The notes under the pieces: generated by a model
What the model saw: the letters and a program-made list of their open reading frames with translations, nothing else
What the model was told of the DNA's origin: nothing
Databases searched by the model: none
Part shown: one piece after another, positions 37,750 through 46,643 of the stretch
Layout: each line of letters begins with the position of its first letter
Position numbering within the stretch: position 1 is the stretch's first letter
Source: Lacinutrix venerupis
GTDB taxonomy: Bacteria > Bacteroidota > Bacteroidia > Flavobacteriales > Flavobacteriaceae
DNA: 64,000 bases
Assembly: GCF_003663945.1 (NCBI RefSeq)
Contig: NZ_RCCH01000004.1
Span: 62,001 to 126,000, forward strand
Reading direction: 5' to 3'
Position numbers and translations under genes: made by a program

Positions 37750-38609
37750 TATATCTAATTATTAGCATATTAGCCTCTACACTTGTTTTTGTTCTATTTA
37801 AATTACTTTCTAAATACAAAATAAACACACTTCAAACAATTATAGTTAATTATTTTGTTGCATTTACAATTGGTATTACAAGCGCTACAGAAACTATAAC
37901 ATTAACCTCAATAATTAATAAACAATGGTTTTATGGTGCAGTTTTTTTAGGCTTTTTATTTATTACAATGTTTAATGTAGTGGCTTTAACAGCTCAAAAA
38001 AATGGGCTTTCGGTTGCTTCGGTTGCTAGTAAAATGAGTGTTGTTATACCAATTGCCTTTGGCATATATGCATACAACGAGAATTTAAGTCCTCAAAAAC
38101 TATTAGGCATTTCGCTAGCATTAATTGCTGTTTATTTAACTTCTATTAAGGTAAAAACTAGCACAGTTAAACTAAAAAATGTATGGCTACCAGTAATTTT
38201 ATTTATTGGTTCTGGAATTATAGATACCACTTTAAAATATATTGAAACAACCTATGTTTCTGCAATAGAAACTCACTTGTTTTCGGCTATTATCTTTGCT
38301 ATTGCTGGTTTAATAGGAATTACTATTCTTTCCGCGAAAGCGATAAAAGGTGCATTAAAAATAGATTTTCGTAGCATATATTCTGGATTAATTTTAGGCA
38401 TTATAAATTATTACTCTATTTATATGCTTTTAAAAGCTTTACAAATAGACCAATTTGAAAGTTCTATAATTTTTACTCTTAACAATGTTGCTATTGTTAT
38501 GATATCTACACTAGTTGGCCTCAGTTTTTTTAAAGAAAAGTTAAGTTTAAAAAACTGGTTTGGCATTGCATTAGCAATAGTATCTATTATATTAGTAACA
38601 TTAGCATAA
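37746..38609 (+). CDS. EamA-family transporter (drug/metabolite type)
   Basis: A 287-residue inner-membrane transporter with about ten helices in two EamA halves (1-136 and 145-287), each ending in a positively charged linker. AQKNGLSVASVASKMSVVIPI and LLGISLALIAVYLTSIKVKT are the typical end of the first half. The start is TTG at 37746, overlapping the HAD stop codon by 4 bases. The transported solute is unknown. Confidence 0.85.
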   Translation: MIYLIISILASTLVFVLFKLLSKYKINTLQTIIVNYFVAFTIGITSATETITLTSIINKQWFYGAVFLGFLFITMFNVVALTAQKNGLSVASVASKMSVVIPIAFGIYAYNENLSPQKLLGISLALIAVYLTSIKVKTSTVKLKNVWLPVILFIGSGIIDTTLKYIETTYVSAIETHLFSAIIFAIAGLIGITILSAKAIKGALKIDFRSIYSGLILGIINYYSIYMLLKALQIDQFESSIIFTLNNVAIVMISTLVGLSFFKEKLSLKNWFGIALAIVSIILVTLA

Positions 38610-38614
38610 TTATT

Positions 38615-39229
38615 ATGGCAGATAATAAAAGTGATATATACAAAACAATTTTAAAACCTTCTAAAGAAGTACTTTTTAAAGACAAGAACTCTAAGTTTTT
38701 TTGTTATGCATTTCCTGTTAAAACTGAAGAAGACATTAAAAGCCACCTTGAAAACTTACAAGAGCAACATCAAAAAGCAGGACATTTTTGCTACGCCTAC
38801 CAAATTGGAACCGAAAACATTGTTTACCGCGCAAACGACGACGGAGAGCCAAACAATAGTGCTGGAATGCCTATATATGGTCAAATACAATCATTCAATG
38901 TAACTAATATACTAATAGTAGTTGTTCGTTATTTTGGTGGTGTAAAACTAGGTGTTGGAGGATTAATAAACGCTTATAAAACGGGAGCTCAATTAGCTTT
39001 AGAAGCATCAAATATTAAAGAACTTACAATAAACATTGAATTTGTTATAAGTTTTGAATACGAATTAATGAATAAAGTAATGCGTATTATTAAAGAAAAA
39101 AACTTAAATATTACCAACCAAAAACTAGAATTAGACTGCGAAGTAACTATTTCTGTTAGGAAAAAAGATGCAAAAGCTATTTATAATATTTTCGACTCTA
39201 TATATAAAGTATCAATTAAAAAGGTCTAA
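38615..39229 (+). CDS. IMPACT/YigZ family protein
   Basis: A 204-residue protein of the YigZ/IMPACT family. The N-terminal domain has the hallmark FKDKNSKFFCYAFPVKTEED, FCYAYQIG, and RANDDGEPNNSAGMPIYGQI, ending at VVVRYFGGVKLGVGGLINAYKTGAQLALE. The C-terminal DUF1949-like domain follows. Eukaryotic IMPACT regulates translation; the bacterial role is unproven. It ends 8 bases from the convergent thioesterase gene. Confidence 0.9.
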   Translation: MADNKSDIYKTILKPSKEVLFKDKNSKFFCYAFPVKTEEDIKSHLENLQEQHQKAGHFCYAYQIGTENIVYRANDDGEPNNSAGMPIYGQIQSFNVTNILIVVVRYFGGVKLGVGGLINAYKTGAQLALEASNIKELTINIEFVISFEYELMNKVMRIIKEKNLNITNQKLELDCEVTISVRKKDAKAIYNIFDSIYKVSIKKV

Positions 39230-39237
39230 TATTAAAA

Positions 39238-39636
39238 TTATTCACTTAAAGCTTTTAAAAAATATTCTGGAGGTCTTGTAGGTTTATTTGTCTTTAAATC
39301 AACAAATACTAAAACCACATTTGCCGTTGAAAGAATTTGACCAAAATCATTCAGTATTTCATACTCAAATTCAACCTTAACAGAAGGCTTATTTTTAAGT
39401 GTTGTTTTAACAGTAATTACATCATCATATTTAATAGATTTCTTATATTTTACACTTAAAGACACAACCGGAAGACCAATACCACTTTCCTCCATTTTTT
39501 TATAAGAAATTCCTAATTTCCTTAACCATTCAATTCTTGCAATTTCTAGATATAATGCGTAATTTCCGTGATGAACAACACCCATTTGATCGGTTTCTGC
39601 ATATCTAACTCTTATATCAATTTTATCAGTTTTCAT
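39238..39636 (-). CDS. Acyl-CoA thioesterase (hotdog fold, YbgC type)
   Basis: A 132-residue 4HBT-like thioesterase. RVRYAETDQMGVVHHGNYALYLEIARIEWLR (9-39) is the family signature, with the catalytic Asp15 and His21/His22 region; the remainder is the beta sheet of a hotdog fold. It hydrolyses acyl-CoA thioesters; chain-length preference is not readable. It is the divergent partner of dnaA across a 190-base gap. Confidence 0.88.
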   Translation of the reverse strand: MKTDKIDIRVRYAETDQMGVVHHGNYALYLEIARIEWLRKLGISYKKMEESGIGLPVVSLSVKYKKSIKYDDVITVKTTLKNKPSVKVEFEYEILNDFGQILSTANVVLVFVDLKTNKPTRPPEYFLKALSE

Positions 39637-39826
39637 TCTATAATTGTGATATTTTTTTTGTAGTTTCGTTTACGATATCAGTATGAGGAAAAAAAACTAA
39701 ATATTCAATAGTAAATGATTTTTTTTTTAAGTTTTTTGTTCACATATTTGCCAAGCACAAAACAGACGGCCAATGTCCCAATATTTCGTCTGTAAATCAA
39801 CTAACTTAAAAATATAAAAAATTAAC

Positions 39827-41254
39827 ATGAGTATAACTGCGCAATCGGTCTGGAATAACTGTCTTAATTTTATAAAGGACAATATCCAACCTCAAGCCTA
39901 CAAAACTTGGTTCGAACCAATCGTTGCAGTAAAGCTTACAGATAATGCTTTAAGTGTACAAGTACCTAGTAAATTCTTTTACGAGTGGCTTGAAGAGCAT
40001 TACGTTAAAATTTTAAAAGTAGCACTTACAAAAGAATTAGGAGAAACTGCCAAGCTTGTTTACATTATAAAAATGGAAAACACTTATGGTAACAAGCAAC
40101 CATTTACAGAGCGCATTCCAAGTTCTAATCGTTCTTCAGTAAAAGCTCAAGATGTAGATGTGCCTTTAAAAAATAAGGATAGAGAATTACGTAATCCATT
40201 TGTAATACCTGGAATTCGTAATGTAAAAATTGAATCTCAACTTAACCCAAATTATAATTTTGATAATTTTTTAGAAGGTGACTCTAACCGTTTAGCACGA
40301 AGTGCTGGTTTAGCTGTATCGGCAAAACCAGGAGGAACATCTTTTAATCCATTATTAATTTTTGGAGGTGTTGGTTTAGGAAAAACACATTTAGCACACG
40401 CTATAGGTGTAGATATTAAAGATAAATATCCAGAAAAAACAGTTTTATATATTTCTGCTGAAAAATTTACACAACAATATATTGACTCTGTTAAGAAAAA
40501 TAATAGAAATGATTTTATTCATTTTTACCAATTAATAGATGTTCTAATAATTGATGATGTACAATTTTTATCTGGAAAATCTGGAACACAAGATGTTTTC
40601 TTTCATATTTTTAACCATTTACACCAAAACGGAAAGCAAGTTATTTTAACAAGTGACAAAGCGCCGGTAGATATGCAAGATATAGAGCAACGCTTATTAT
40701 CTCGTTTTAAATGGGGATTAAGCGCAGAACTACAAACACCAGATTTTGAAACACGTGTTTCTATACTTAAAAACAAATTATATCGAGATGGTGTGGAAAT
40801 GCCAGATGATATTATAGAGTACGTTGCTAAAAATATTAAATCTAATATTCGAGAATTAGAAGGTGCCATTATTTCTTTAATTGCACAATCATCTTTCAAC
40901 AAAAAAGAGATTAATATAGAACTAGCCAAACAAGTAGTAGAAAAGTTTGTAAAAAATACTAAACGTGAGGTTTCTATAGATTATATACAAAAAGTTGTAT
41001 CCGATTATTTTCAAATGGATGTTGATACGCTTCAGTCTAAAACAAGAAAGCGCCATATTGTTCAAGCTAGACAATTAGCTATGTTTTTTGCAAAGAAATT
41101 AACAAAAGCATCTTTAGCAAGTATTGGCTCTCAAATTGGAAAACGTGACCACGCTACCGTTTTACATGCTTGTAAAACAGTTGACAACTTATCTTCTACA
41201 GATAAGCAATTTAGAAAGTATGTTGAAGACTTGACAAAAAAGCTGTCGGTCTAA
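39827..41254 (+). CDS. dnaA: Chromosomal replication initiator DnaA
   Basis: DnaA binds the origin and opens it in an ATP-dependent way. The 475 residues are in standard order: N-terminal domain I (WNNCLNFIKDNIQPQAYKTWF), a linker, the AAA+ core with Walker A GGVGLGKTHLAHA and Walker B LIIDDVQFLSG, and domain IV with the DNA-binding signature in IGSQIGKRDHATVLHACKTV. The 190-base gap upstream has one weak DnaA-box-like match (TTGTTCACA at 39736-39744) but not a cluster, so I do not call an origin here. The low-molecular-weight phosphatase gene follows after 15 bases. Confidence 0.96.
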   Translation: MSITAQSVWNNCLNFIKDNIQPQAYKTWFEPIVAVKLTDNALSVQVPSKFFYEWLEEHYVKILKVALTKELGETAKLVYIIKMENTYGNKQPFTERIPSSNRSSVKAQDVDVPLKNKDRELRNPFVIPGIRNVKIESQLNPNYNFDNFLEGDSNRLARSAGLAVSAKPGGTSFNPLLIFGGVGLGKTHLAHAIGVDIKDKYPEKTVLYISAEKFTQQYIDSVKKNNRNDFIHFYQLIDVLIIDDVQFLSGKSGTQDVFFHIFNHLHQNGKQVILTSDKAPVDMQDIEQRLLSRFKWGLSAELQTPDFETRVSILKNKLYRDGVEMPDDIIEYVAKNIKSNIRELEGAIISLIAQSSFNKKEINIELAKQVVEKFVKNTKREVSIDYIQKVVSDYFQMDVDTLQSKTRKRHIVQARQLAMFFAKKLTKASLASIGSQIGKRDHATVLHACKTVDNLSSTDKQFRKYVEDLTKKLSV

Positions 41255-41269
41255 AAAAAAATCAGAATT

Positions 41270-41728
41270 ATGATTAAAATTTTAATGGTTTGCCTCGGAA
41301 ACATCTGTCGCTCACCACTGGCTCACGGTATATTAGAATCAAAATTAAATACAGAAAATTTTAAAATAGATTCTGCAGGAACAAGCAATTACCATATAGG
41401 AAGTTTACCAGATAAACGCTCTATTGCTGTTGCTAAAAAAAACGGCTTAGATATTACTAACCAAAGAGGAAGACAGTTTAAAGTTGAAGATTTTGAAAAC
41501 TTCGACTTTATTTACGCTATGGATAAATCTAACTTTTCCAACATAGTAAAAATGGCTAGAAACCCTAAAGATATTGCTAAAGTAAAGCTTATTTTAAACG
41601 AAAGTCATCCTAATAAAGATTTAGAAGTTCCAGACCCATATTATGGTGGCGATTCTGGTTTCGACGACGTATATAATATGTTAGACGAAGCATGTAATGT
41701 AATAGCTACTAGGTTAAAACAACAATAA
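41270..41728 (+). CDS. Low-molecular-weight protein tyrosine phosphatase
   Basis: A 152-residue cytoplasmic phosphatase. The P-loop VCLGNICRSP carries the nucleophile C8 and R14, and the general acid Asp is in VPDPYYGGDSGF near the C-terminus. The family acts on phosphotyrosine or related phosphoesters; in flavobacteria the gene often follows dnaA. It is 15 bases after dnaA and 5 bases before the methylase gene, so a dnaA-phosphatase-methylase operon is likely. Confidence 0.9.
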   Translation: MIKILMVCLGNICRSPLAHGILESKLNTENFKIDSAGTSNYHIGSLPDKRSIAVAKKNGLDITNQRGRQFKVEDFENFDFIYAMDKSNFSNIVKMARNPKDIAKVKLILNESHPNKDLEVPDPYYGGDSGFDDVYNMLDEACNVIATRLKQQ

Positions 41729-41733
41729 ATTAA

Positions 41734-42450
41734 ATGAACGAATCTTACGGAAAACTTTATCTAATTCCTACAACCTTAGGAGACACAGATCCATTACAGG
41801 TTTTACCTATAACTGTAAAAAATACAATTGAGCACGTTGATATTTTTATTGTTGAAAATGAAAAAACCGCAAGACGAGACATTAAAAAAATATGTCCATC
41901 TAAAATACAATCTAGCCTAACATTATTTGCATTAAACAAATACACCGAAATAGAAGAACTCCCAACTTTTTTAGAACCATGTAAAAAAGGGTTAAATATT
42001 GGATTACTATCTGAAGCTGGTTGTCCAGGTGTTGCAGATCCTGGTGCAGATATTGTAAAACTTGCACACGAAAATAATATACAAGTAGTGCCATTAGTTG
42101 GTCCATCGTCAATATTAATGGCAATGATGAGTTCTGGAATGAATGGTCAAAGTTTTGCTTTTAATGGCTATTTGCCAATAGATAAGCACGAAAGAAAGCA
42201 AGAAATAAAACGCTTAGAGCGTTTATCTTTCGAGCAAAATCAATCACAATTATTTATTGAAACTCCATATAGAAATAATAAATTTCTTGAAGACTTGTGT
42301 AATACATTAAATGGCAACACAAATATCTGCGTAGCTTGCGATATTACTTTACCTTCAGAATTTATAAAAACAATGTCGGCAAACAACTGGAAAAAAAATA
42401 ACGTTGACCTCCATAAAAGACCAACGTTATTTATAATTCATAAAAGTTAA
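41734..42450 (+). CDS. RsmI-like SAM-dependent methyltransferase (tetrapyrrole methylase fold)
   Basis: A 238-residue methyltransferase related to RsmI, which 2'-O-methylates C1402 of 16S rRNA. The fold signature is there: KLYLIPTTLGD in place of the usual P-loop, SEAGCPGVADPGADIVKLAH, the SAM segment VVPLVGPSSILMAMMSSGMNG and YLPIDKHERK. It is shorter than RsmI (about 285 residues), as is usual in Bacteroidota, so the target is less certain. It ends 12 bases from a convergent gene. Confidence 0.82.
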   Translation: MNESYGKLYLIPTTLGDTDPLQVLPITVKNTIEHVDIFIVENEKTARRDIKKICPSKIQSSLTLFALNKYTEIEELPTFLEPCKKGLNIGLLSEAGCPGVADPGADIVKLAHENNIQVVPLVGPSSILMAMMSSGMNGQSFAFNGYLPIDKHERKQEIKRLERLSFEQNQSQLFIETPYRNNKFLEDLCNTLNGNTNICVACDITLPSEFIKTMSANNWKKNNVDLHKRPTLFIIHKS

Positions 42451-42462
42451 ATAACTTATTAA

Positions 42463-43134
42463 TTAAGCATTAACAGATACTTTAGCTTTTTTATTTGCTT
42501 TAATTTTTGATGTATCATAACCATGAAAACGTTTCATGTAATACTTAATAGAAGTTCCATAAGCATCTTCAAAACCATTAGAGCCATAGCTTCTTAGGTA
42601 TTTTTTTACTCCACCTGGACCAGCAAGATGTGCTGCTGCTAAAATACCAGATTCTGTAACCTCAATTCCATTAATTTTTTTACCAACAAAACGTTTTATA
42701 TCTTTTCTTAATACCCATTTGTTACGCTCTGCATTTGCTATAAATGCTTTTTCTTGTAATTCTGGAGTATTTAAAAAGAGTTGAGTATCATTAATACCTA
42801 TAAGCTTTAAAGTACTTCTTCCAAATTGATATTTACCTAAATAACCTAAAGTGTTAACTCTAAAATAATCGTTTTGAGATTCTTTAAAACCTAATTGCTC
42901 TTTAAAACCGTTGAACGATTTTCCTAATTTTGGAGAGAATTGATTTTTAAATGAAACATTGGCATTTTTATTTTGCTCAATTGAATTACTTAATGCTATA
43001 TCTTCTGTGTTATTTTTAACCAGTATAGCATAATCTTTAGTATAAGATTTGTTTGAAAGCGATACTACAATTAAAATACATATTGTAAACGCTAATAAAA
43101 CTAACTTTGCAATATTTTTTTTATTCATAACCAT
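42463..43134 (-). CDS. Lytic transglycosylase-like / peptidoglycan hydrolase-type protein
   Basis: I start at the ATG at 43134 (MVMNKKNIAKLV; the next ATG, 6 bases on, is equally good); the frame opens 21 codons earlier without a signal sequence. A membrane anchor covers about 9-27. The C-terminal half resembles a lysozyme-like or transglycosylase SLT fold: FKESQNDYFRVNTLGYLGKYQFGRSTLKLIGI, then AAHLAGPGGVKKYLRSYG. Glu in FKES is the likely catalytic residue. It may remodel peptidoglycan. It lies downstream of dapF-GNAT-mltG-DUF2279 on the same strand after a 101-base gap with its own -7 box. Confidence 0.7.
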   Translation of the reverse strand: MVMNKKNIAKLVLLAFTICILIVVSLSNKSYTKDYAILVKNNTEDIALSNSIEQNKNANVSFKNQFSPKLGKSFNGFKEQLGFKESQNDYFRVNTLGYLGKYQFGRSTLKLIGINDTQLFLNTPELQEKAFIANAERNKWVLRKDIKRFVGKKINGIEVTESGILAAAHLAGPGGVKKYLRSYGSNGFEDAYGTSIKYYMKRFHGYDTSKIKANKKAKVSVNA

Positions 43135-43186
43135 TTGATTTTTTAAAGCAGCTATTAAACAATAAGCATGCCTAAAATTTCGAGTG

Positions 43187-43194
43187 CAAATGTA
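43187..43194 (-). promoter_or_regulatory. -7 promoter box of the transglycosylase-like gene
   Basis: TACATTTG on the - strand, 53 bases before the ATG at 43134, an exact TAnnTTTG match located after the DUF2279 stop. Confidence 0.4.
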
Positions 43195-43235
43195 CAACCT
43201 TTTTTTTAATACTGAAAATCAATCGTTTAAGTGCT

Positions 43236-44141
43236 TTAAAAGTAGATAGGATGGAGCTTTACGCTATTTTTATCGGTAAACTCCACAGTTGGAAATGGTA
43301 TTTTTATAGTATTAAAAACGCTAAAAAACGTCTTTAATAGTTCAGAATTAGTTTTAATTTTTGTCAAATCGACATCTAAACTTATGTAAAATTGTCTCTT
43401 TCTATTTTGATTGATAAGATTATTATCTACTATAAGAGTTTTATCTCCAGACAACATACCTTCTCCTCCATAACCTATAGCTAGGTTTAACCATTTTGGT
43501 ATTTTAGTATCTGGCAAAAAAGAATGAAGATTTGCAGATAACCAATACGTTTGTCCATTATAATCTTTTAATGCTTCTTCTAAAAAGCCATTTCCAAGTT
43601 TATCTGGTCTTTGTGAAGCATACTTAGTTCTATGAAAAGAATATTTCATAACAATACGTTGCTCTTTCCATAAGAGTTCTTGACCAATATACAATCCGGT
43701 TCCGGCTGTATTTGCAGTAAAGTCTCCCCAACTAAATCCCCACTCACTAGAAAAACCATCTAAAATTTCTACAGCAGTAAGAAAAGAAAAGCCTAAAGTT
43801 GCACCATATAAAAGTTGATCTTTTTTTCTAACACCACTCCATTTTAATGTTTTTGCTCCAAAACTACCAAGTTGATAAGCAGAGAAAACGTGACCTAACT
43901 TATCCATTTGAAGCCACTCACTATTATCGTTTATTGTATGAAATTTTGAACGTTCGTAATCTGAATACCAAAGTTGATTTAAACCTAAAAGTGTTAAACC
44001 GCCAACAGTAGCTTCTGAAATTACTACTGCATTTCTTCGTTTTGTATTTAAAGTATCACTAGGTTTAAAAAAAATATTTTGTTGTGCTACTAAGCTAAAT
44101 AAGAAATTAAAGAAAAAAAGAAAGAGTAGAAAACGTTTCAC
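43236..44141 (-). CDS. DUF2279 family periplasmic/outer-membrane protein
   Basis: A 301-residue exported protein: signal MKRFLLFLFFFNFLFSLVAQ, then NTKRRNAVVISEATVGGLTLLGLNQLWYSDYERSKFHTINDNSEWLQMDKLGHVFSAYQLG (motifs spaced as in DUF2279) and a Gly- and Trp-rich C-terminal region with WGDFTANTAGTGL. The family is YfiM-like, of unknown function. The start is GTG at 44141, 2 bases after the mltG stop codon, so it is coupled to mltG. Confidence 0.82.
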   Translation of the reverse strand: MKRFLLFLFFFNFLFSLVAQQNIFFKPSDTLNTKRRNAVVISEATVGGLTLLGLNQLWYSDYERSKFHTINDNSEWLQMDKLGHVFSAYQLGSFGAKTLKWSGVRKKDQLLYGATLGFSFLTAVEILDGFSSEWGFSWGDFTANTAGTGLYIGQELLWKEQRIVMKYSFHRTKYASQRPDKLGNGFLEEALKDYNGQTYWLSANLHSFLPDTKIPKWLNLAIGYGGEGMLSGDKTLIVDNNLINQNRKRQFYISLDVDLTKIKTNSELLKTFFSVFNTIKIPFPTVEFTDKNSVKLHPIYF

Positions 44142-44143
44142 TT

Positions 44144-45187
44144 TTATCTATTAACACCTTGTTTATTTATCCACGCTACATACTCACGCTTGTTTACGTT
44201 ATGTTGTGATAGAGTTTTAGCAAATTTATGATAACCAAAGTTATTTACATTAGCTACAAAATAATAATAATCATGCTTTTCTGGGTTTAGAACAGCATCT
44301 ATTGCTGAAACATCTGGCATAAAAATTGGGCCTGGAGGTATACTTGCGTATTTGTAAGTATTATATTTAGAGTCTATTTCTAAATCTTTATAAAGTACTC
44401 TTTTTATAACTTGTTTAAAATCTCCCGATTGTTTTTTAACAGCATAAATTACTGTAGGATCTGCTTGTAAAGGCATTCCTTTTTTTATTCTATTTAAATA
44501 TACTCCAGCAACTCTAGGACGCTCATCTACTTTTGCAGTTTCTTTGTGTACAATTGCCGCTATAGACATGACTTCGTTAGTAGATAAGTTAAGTGCTTTT
44601 CTTTTTTTGGTTCTAGATGGATTCCAAAATCTATGGTATTCTTTTAGCATTTTATCTCTAAAACTCTCTGCAGAAGTATTCCAGTAAACTTCGTAACTAT
44701 TAGGTATGTACATTCCTAAAACAGTTTCGGTTGTAAATCCGTTTTTCTTTAAAAATTCAGGATGCGTCATTGCATTTAATAAAGACAAACTATCTGCTTC
44801 TATTTGAAAAGCTATACGGCCAGCTAAATCTTCAATACGTTCTTGATTATTAAAGGCTATTTTAAGTGGTATATTATTACTTCTTATAGAATTAATAATA
44901 TCATTATTACTCATATCTTTTTTTATAACAAAACGACCTGATTTAATATTAGTAGTATATTTTTTTTGCTCTGCAAGTGCATCAAAACCATCAATATCTT
45001 TTAACAAAGGTTCTAATTGCTCCCTAACTTCTGAGTAAGTTGCATTGGTTGGAACAAAAATATAAGCTTCTTTATTATTAAAAGCTGTATTAGGTTTTAA
45101 CATTGCTCCGTAAATAAAATAAGCAAAATAAGCTGCTATTGCTAAGCCAATAATAGCAATGGCTGTGATAATTTTTTTAATGTACAT
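44144..45187 (-). CDS. mltG: Endolytic peptidoglycan transglycosylase MltG
   Basis: MltG cuts nascent glycan strands and sets their length, releasing them from the membrane. The 347-residue protein has one N-terminal membrane helix (about 6-25), a LysM-like/YceG region and the catalytic domain with SIAAIVHKETAKVDERPRVAGVYLNRIKKGMPLQADPTVIYA (Glu in HKETA is the catalytic residue), then IPPGPIFMPDVSAIDAVLNPEKHDYYYFV. It overlaps the GNAT gene by 11 bases and precedes the DUF2279 gene. Confidence 0.93.
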   Translation of the reverse strand: MYIKKIITAIAIIGLAIAAYFAYFIYGAMLKPNTAFNNKEAYIFVPTNATYSEVREQLEPLLKDIDGFDALAEQKKYTTNIKSGRFVIKKDMSNNDIINSIRSNNIPLKIAFNNQERIEDLAGRIAFQIEADSLSLLNAMTHPEFLKKNGFTTETVLGMYIPNSYEVYWNTSAESFRDKMLKEYHRFWNPSRTKKRKALNLSTNEVMSIAAIVHKETAKVDERPRVAGVYLNRIKKGMPLQADPTVIYAVKKQSGDFKQVIKRVLYKDLEIDSKYNTYKYASIPPGPIFMPDVSAIDAVLNPEKHDYYYFVANVNNFGYHKFAKTLSQHNVNKREYVAWINKQGVNR

Positions 45188-45707
45188 TATTAATAAGTTG
45201 GTATAAATATTCGTTTTTATAGTGTCCGTTATGGAAATTCCAGTCCTTTTTTAATCCTACTTTTTCAAAACCTTCATTTTCAAAAAGTGCAATACTTGCT
45301 ATGTTACTTTCAGAAATATTACAATATAGTTGATGCAAATCTAAGTGCATAAAACAGTATTTTACTAATAGAGAAAGTGCTTCTTTTCCATAACCTTTAC
45401 CTCTATTATTAGTCTTATGAATTAAAATTCCAATACCTGCGCGTTGGTTTTTTACATCAAAATCGAATACGTCTATTAAACCAATTTCTACATTATTATA
45501 ATCTGAAATTAATAAACGTAATTGTTTTACTTCGTATATATCTTTGTGAGCATGTTCTAAATACTCTTTAATTAAAAATCTTGAATAAGGTGTTATAGTA
45601 CTACTTAATTCCCAAATAGACTCGTCGTTTTCAATAGTATGAATAAATTCTAAATCTTCTGGCTCTAAAGCGCGTAAATATATATGTTCGCCTTTTAATG
45701 TTACCAT
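45177..45707 (-). CDS. GNAT family N-acetyltransferase (RimJ/RimL-like)
   Basis: A 176-residue acetyltransferase of the RimJ/RimL-like branch: LKGEHIYLRALEPEDLEFIHTIENDESIW at the N-terminus, the acetyl-CoA loop in NRGKGYGKEALSLLVKYC, and ALFENEGFEKVGLKKDWNFHNGHYKNEYLY. The substrate could be a ribosomal protein or a spermidine-type amine. It overlaps dapF by 7 bases and mltG by 11, so it lies inside the dapF-mltG operon. Confidence 0.86.
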   Translation of the reverse strand: MVTLKGEHIYLRALEPEDLEFIHTIENDESIWELSSTITPYSRFLIKEYLEHAHKDIYEVKQLRLLISDYNNVEIGLIDVFDFDVKNQRAGIGILIHKTNNRGKGYGKEALSLLVKYCFMHLDLHQLYCNISESNIASIALFENEGFEKVGLKKDWNFHNGHYKNEYLYQLINNVH

Positions 45708-46480
45708 TCTATTTCGCCTTTAAAAACCAATGTTGCAGGACCTTGAAGCCAAATATCTTTATAACCTTTTTCAGTTTTTTCAAAAGATACTTTAAGCGTT
45801 CCTCCTTCTACATTTAAGGTTACTACTTCGGTATTAGTTTTTTCTAAGGTATGCATTGCTAAAGCAACTGCTGTTACTCCAGTTCCGCAAGATAAAGTTT
45901 CATCTTCTACACCTCTTTCGTAAGTTCTTACTGAAAAAGTTTCAGAATCTATTTGCTTAACAAAATTTACATTAGTACCTACTTTATTATAAGGCGCACC
46001 ATATCTAATTTTTGCTCCTTCATTTTTAACATTATATTCTTTTATATTTTCTACTAATGTTACATGATGTGGAGATCCTGTATTTAAAAACACATAATCT
46101 TTAAATACTTCTACATCGTCTACATCTTTCATTTTAAGTTTAACAAAGCCATTATCTATTGTTGCTTCGTGTAAACCATCTATAGCATTAAATGTTGTTT
46201 TATCTTTAAAAATGTTTAATTTATTAGCAAAAGCAACAATACATCTGCCTCCGTTTCCGCACATTGTACTTTCGTTTCCATCTGCATTAAAGTAAACCAT
46301 TTTAAAATCTGCATCTTCATCATTCTCTAGCAATATTAAGCCATCTGCACCAATACCAAAGCGTCTATTACATAAATGCGCTATTAATTTGGTATTATTT
46401 TTGTTAAATAATTCCTTTCGATTATCAATAAAAACGAAGTCATTTCCTGTACCTTGATATTTGAAAAAGGTGTGTGTCAT
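45701..46480 (-). CDS. dapF: Diaminopimelate epimerase
   Basis: DapF converts LL- to meso-diaminopimelate for lysine and peptidoglycan. The 259 residues carry the two catalytic cysteines in MCGNGGRCIVAFA (first Cys near residue 73) and SCGTGVTAVALA (second near residue 198), plus GNDFVFIDNR at the N-terminus. It is the first gene of the dapF-GNAT-mltG-DUF2279 operon, a cell-wall group. A -7 box is 20-27 bases upstream. Confidence 0.95.
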   Translation of the reverse strand: MTHTFFKYQGTGNDFVFIDNRKELFNKNNTKLIAHLCNRRFGIGADGLILLENDEDADFKMVYFNADGNESTMCGNGGRCIVAFANKLNIFKDKTTFNAIDGLHEATIDNGFVKLKMKDVDDVEVFKDYVFLNTGSPHHVTLVENIKEYNVKNEGAKIRYGAPYNKVGTNVNFVKQIDSETFSVRTYERGVEDETLSCGTGVTAVALAMHTLEKTNTEVVTLNVEGGTLKVSFEKTEKGYKDIWLQGPATLVFKGEIEW

Positions 46481-46499
46481 TAAGTAAAATTTAGAGGAA

Positions 46500-46507
46500 C
46501 AAATATA
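46500..46507 (-). promoter_or_regulatory. -7 promoter box of the dapF operon
   Basis: TATATTTG on the - strand, 20 bases before the dapF ATG, an exact TAnnTTTG match. Confidence 0.42.
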
Positions 46508-46643
46508 GTGTATTGAAAATTTATTTTTGATGTTAATCTCTCGTTAAAGTTGATTTTATTGAGCAATAAAAAAATTAATTTTATAGTTATACTAATAAAT
46601 CTTAACTAAGATTCCTTACTAAAAGGAAATAAAAAAATTTTAT

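Noticed and set aside
39637-39826. oriC at dnaA
   Set aside because: No cluster of DnaA boxes or AT-rich unwinding repeat is visible beyond the general AT content.
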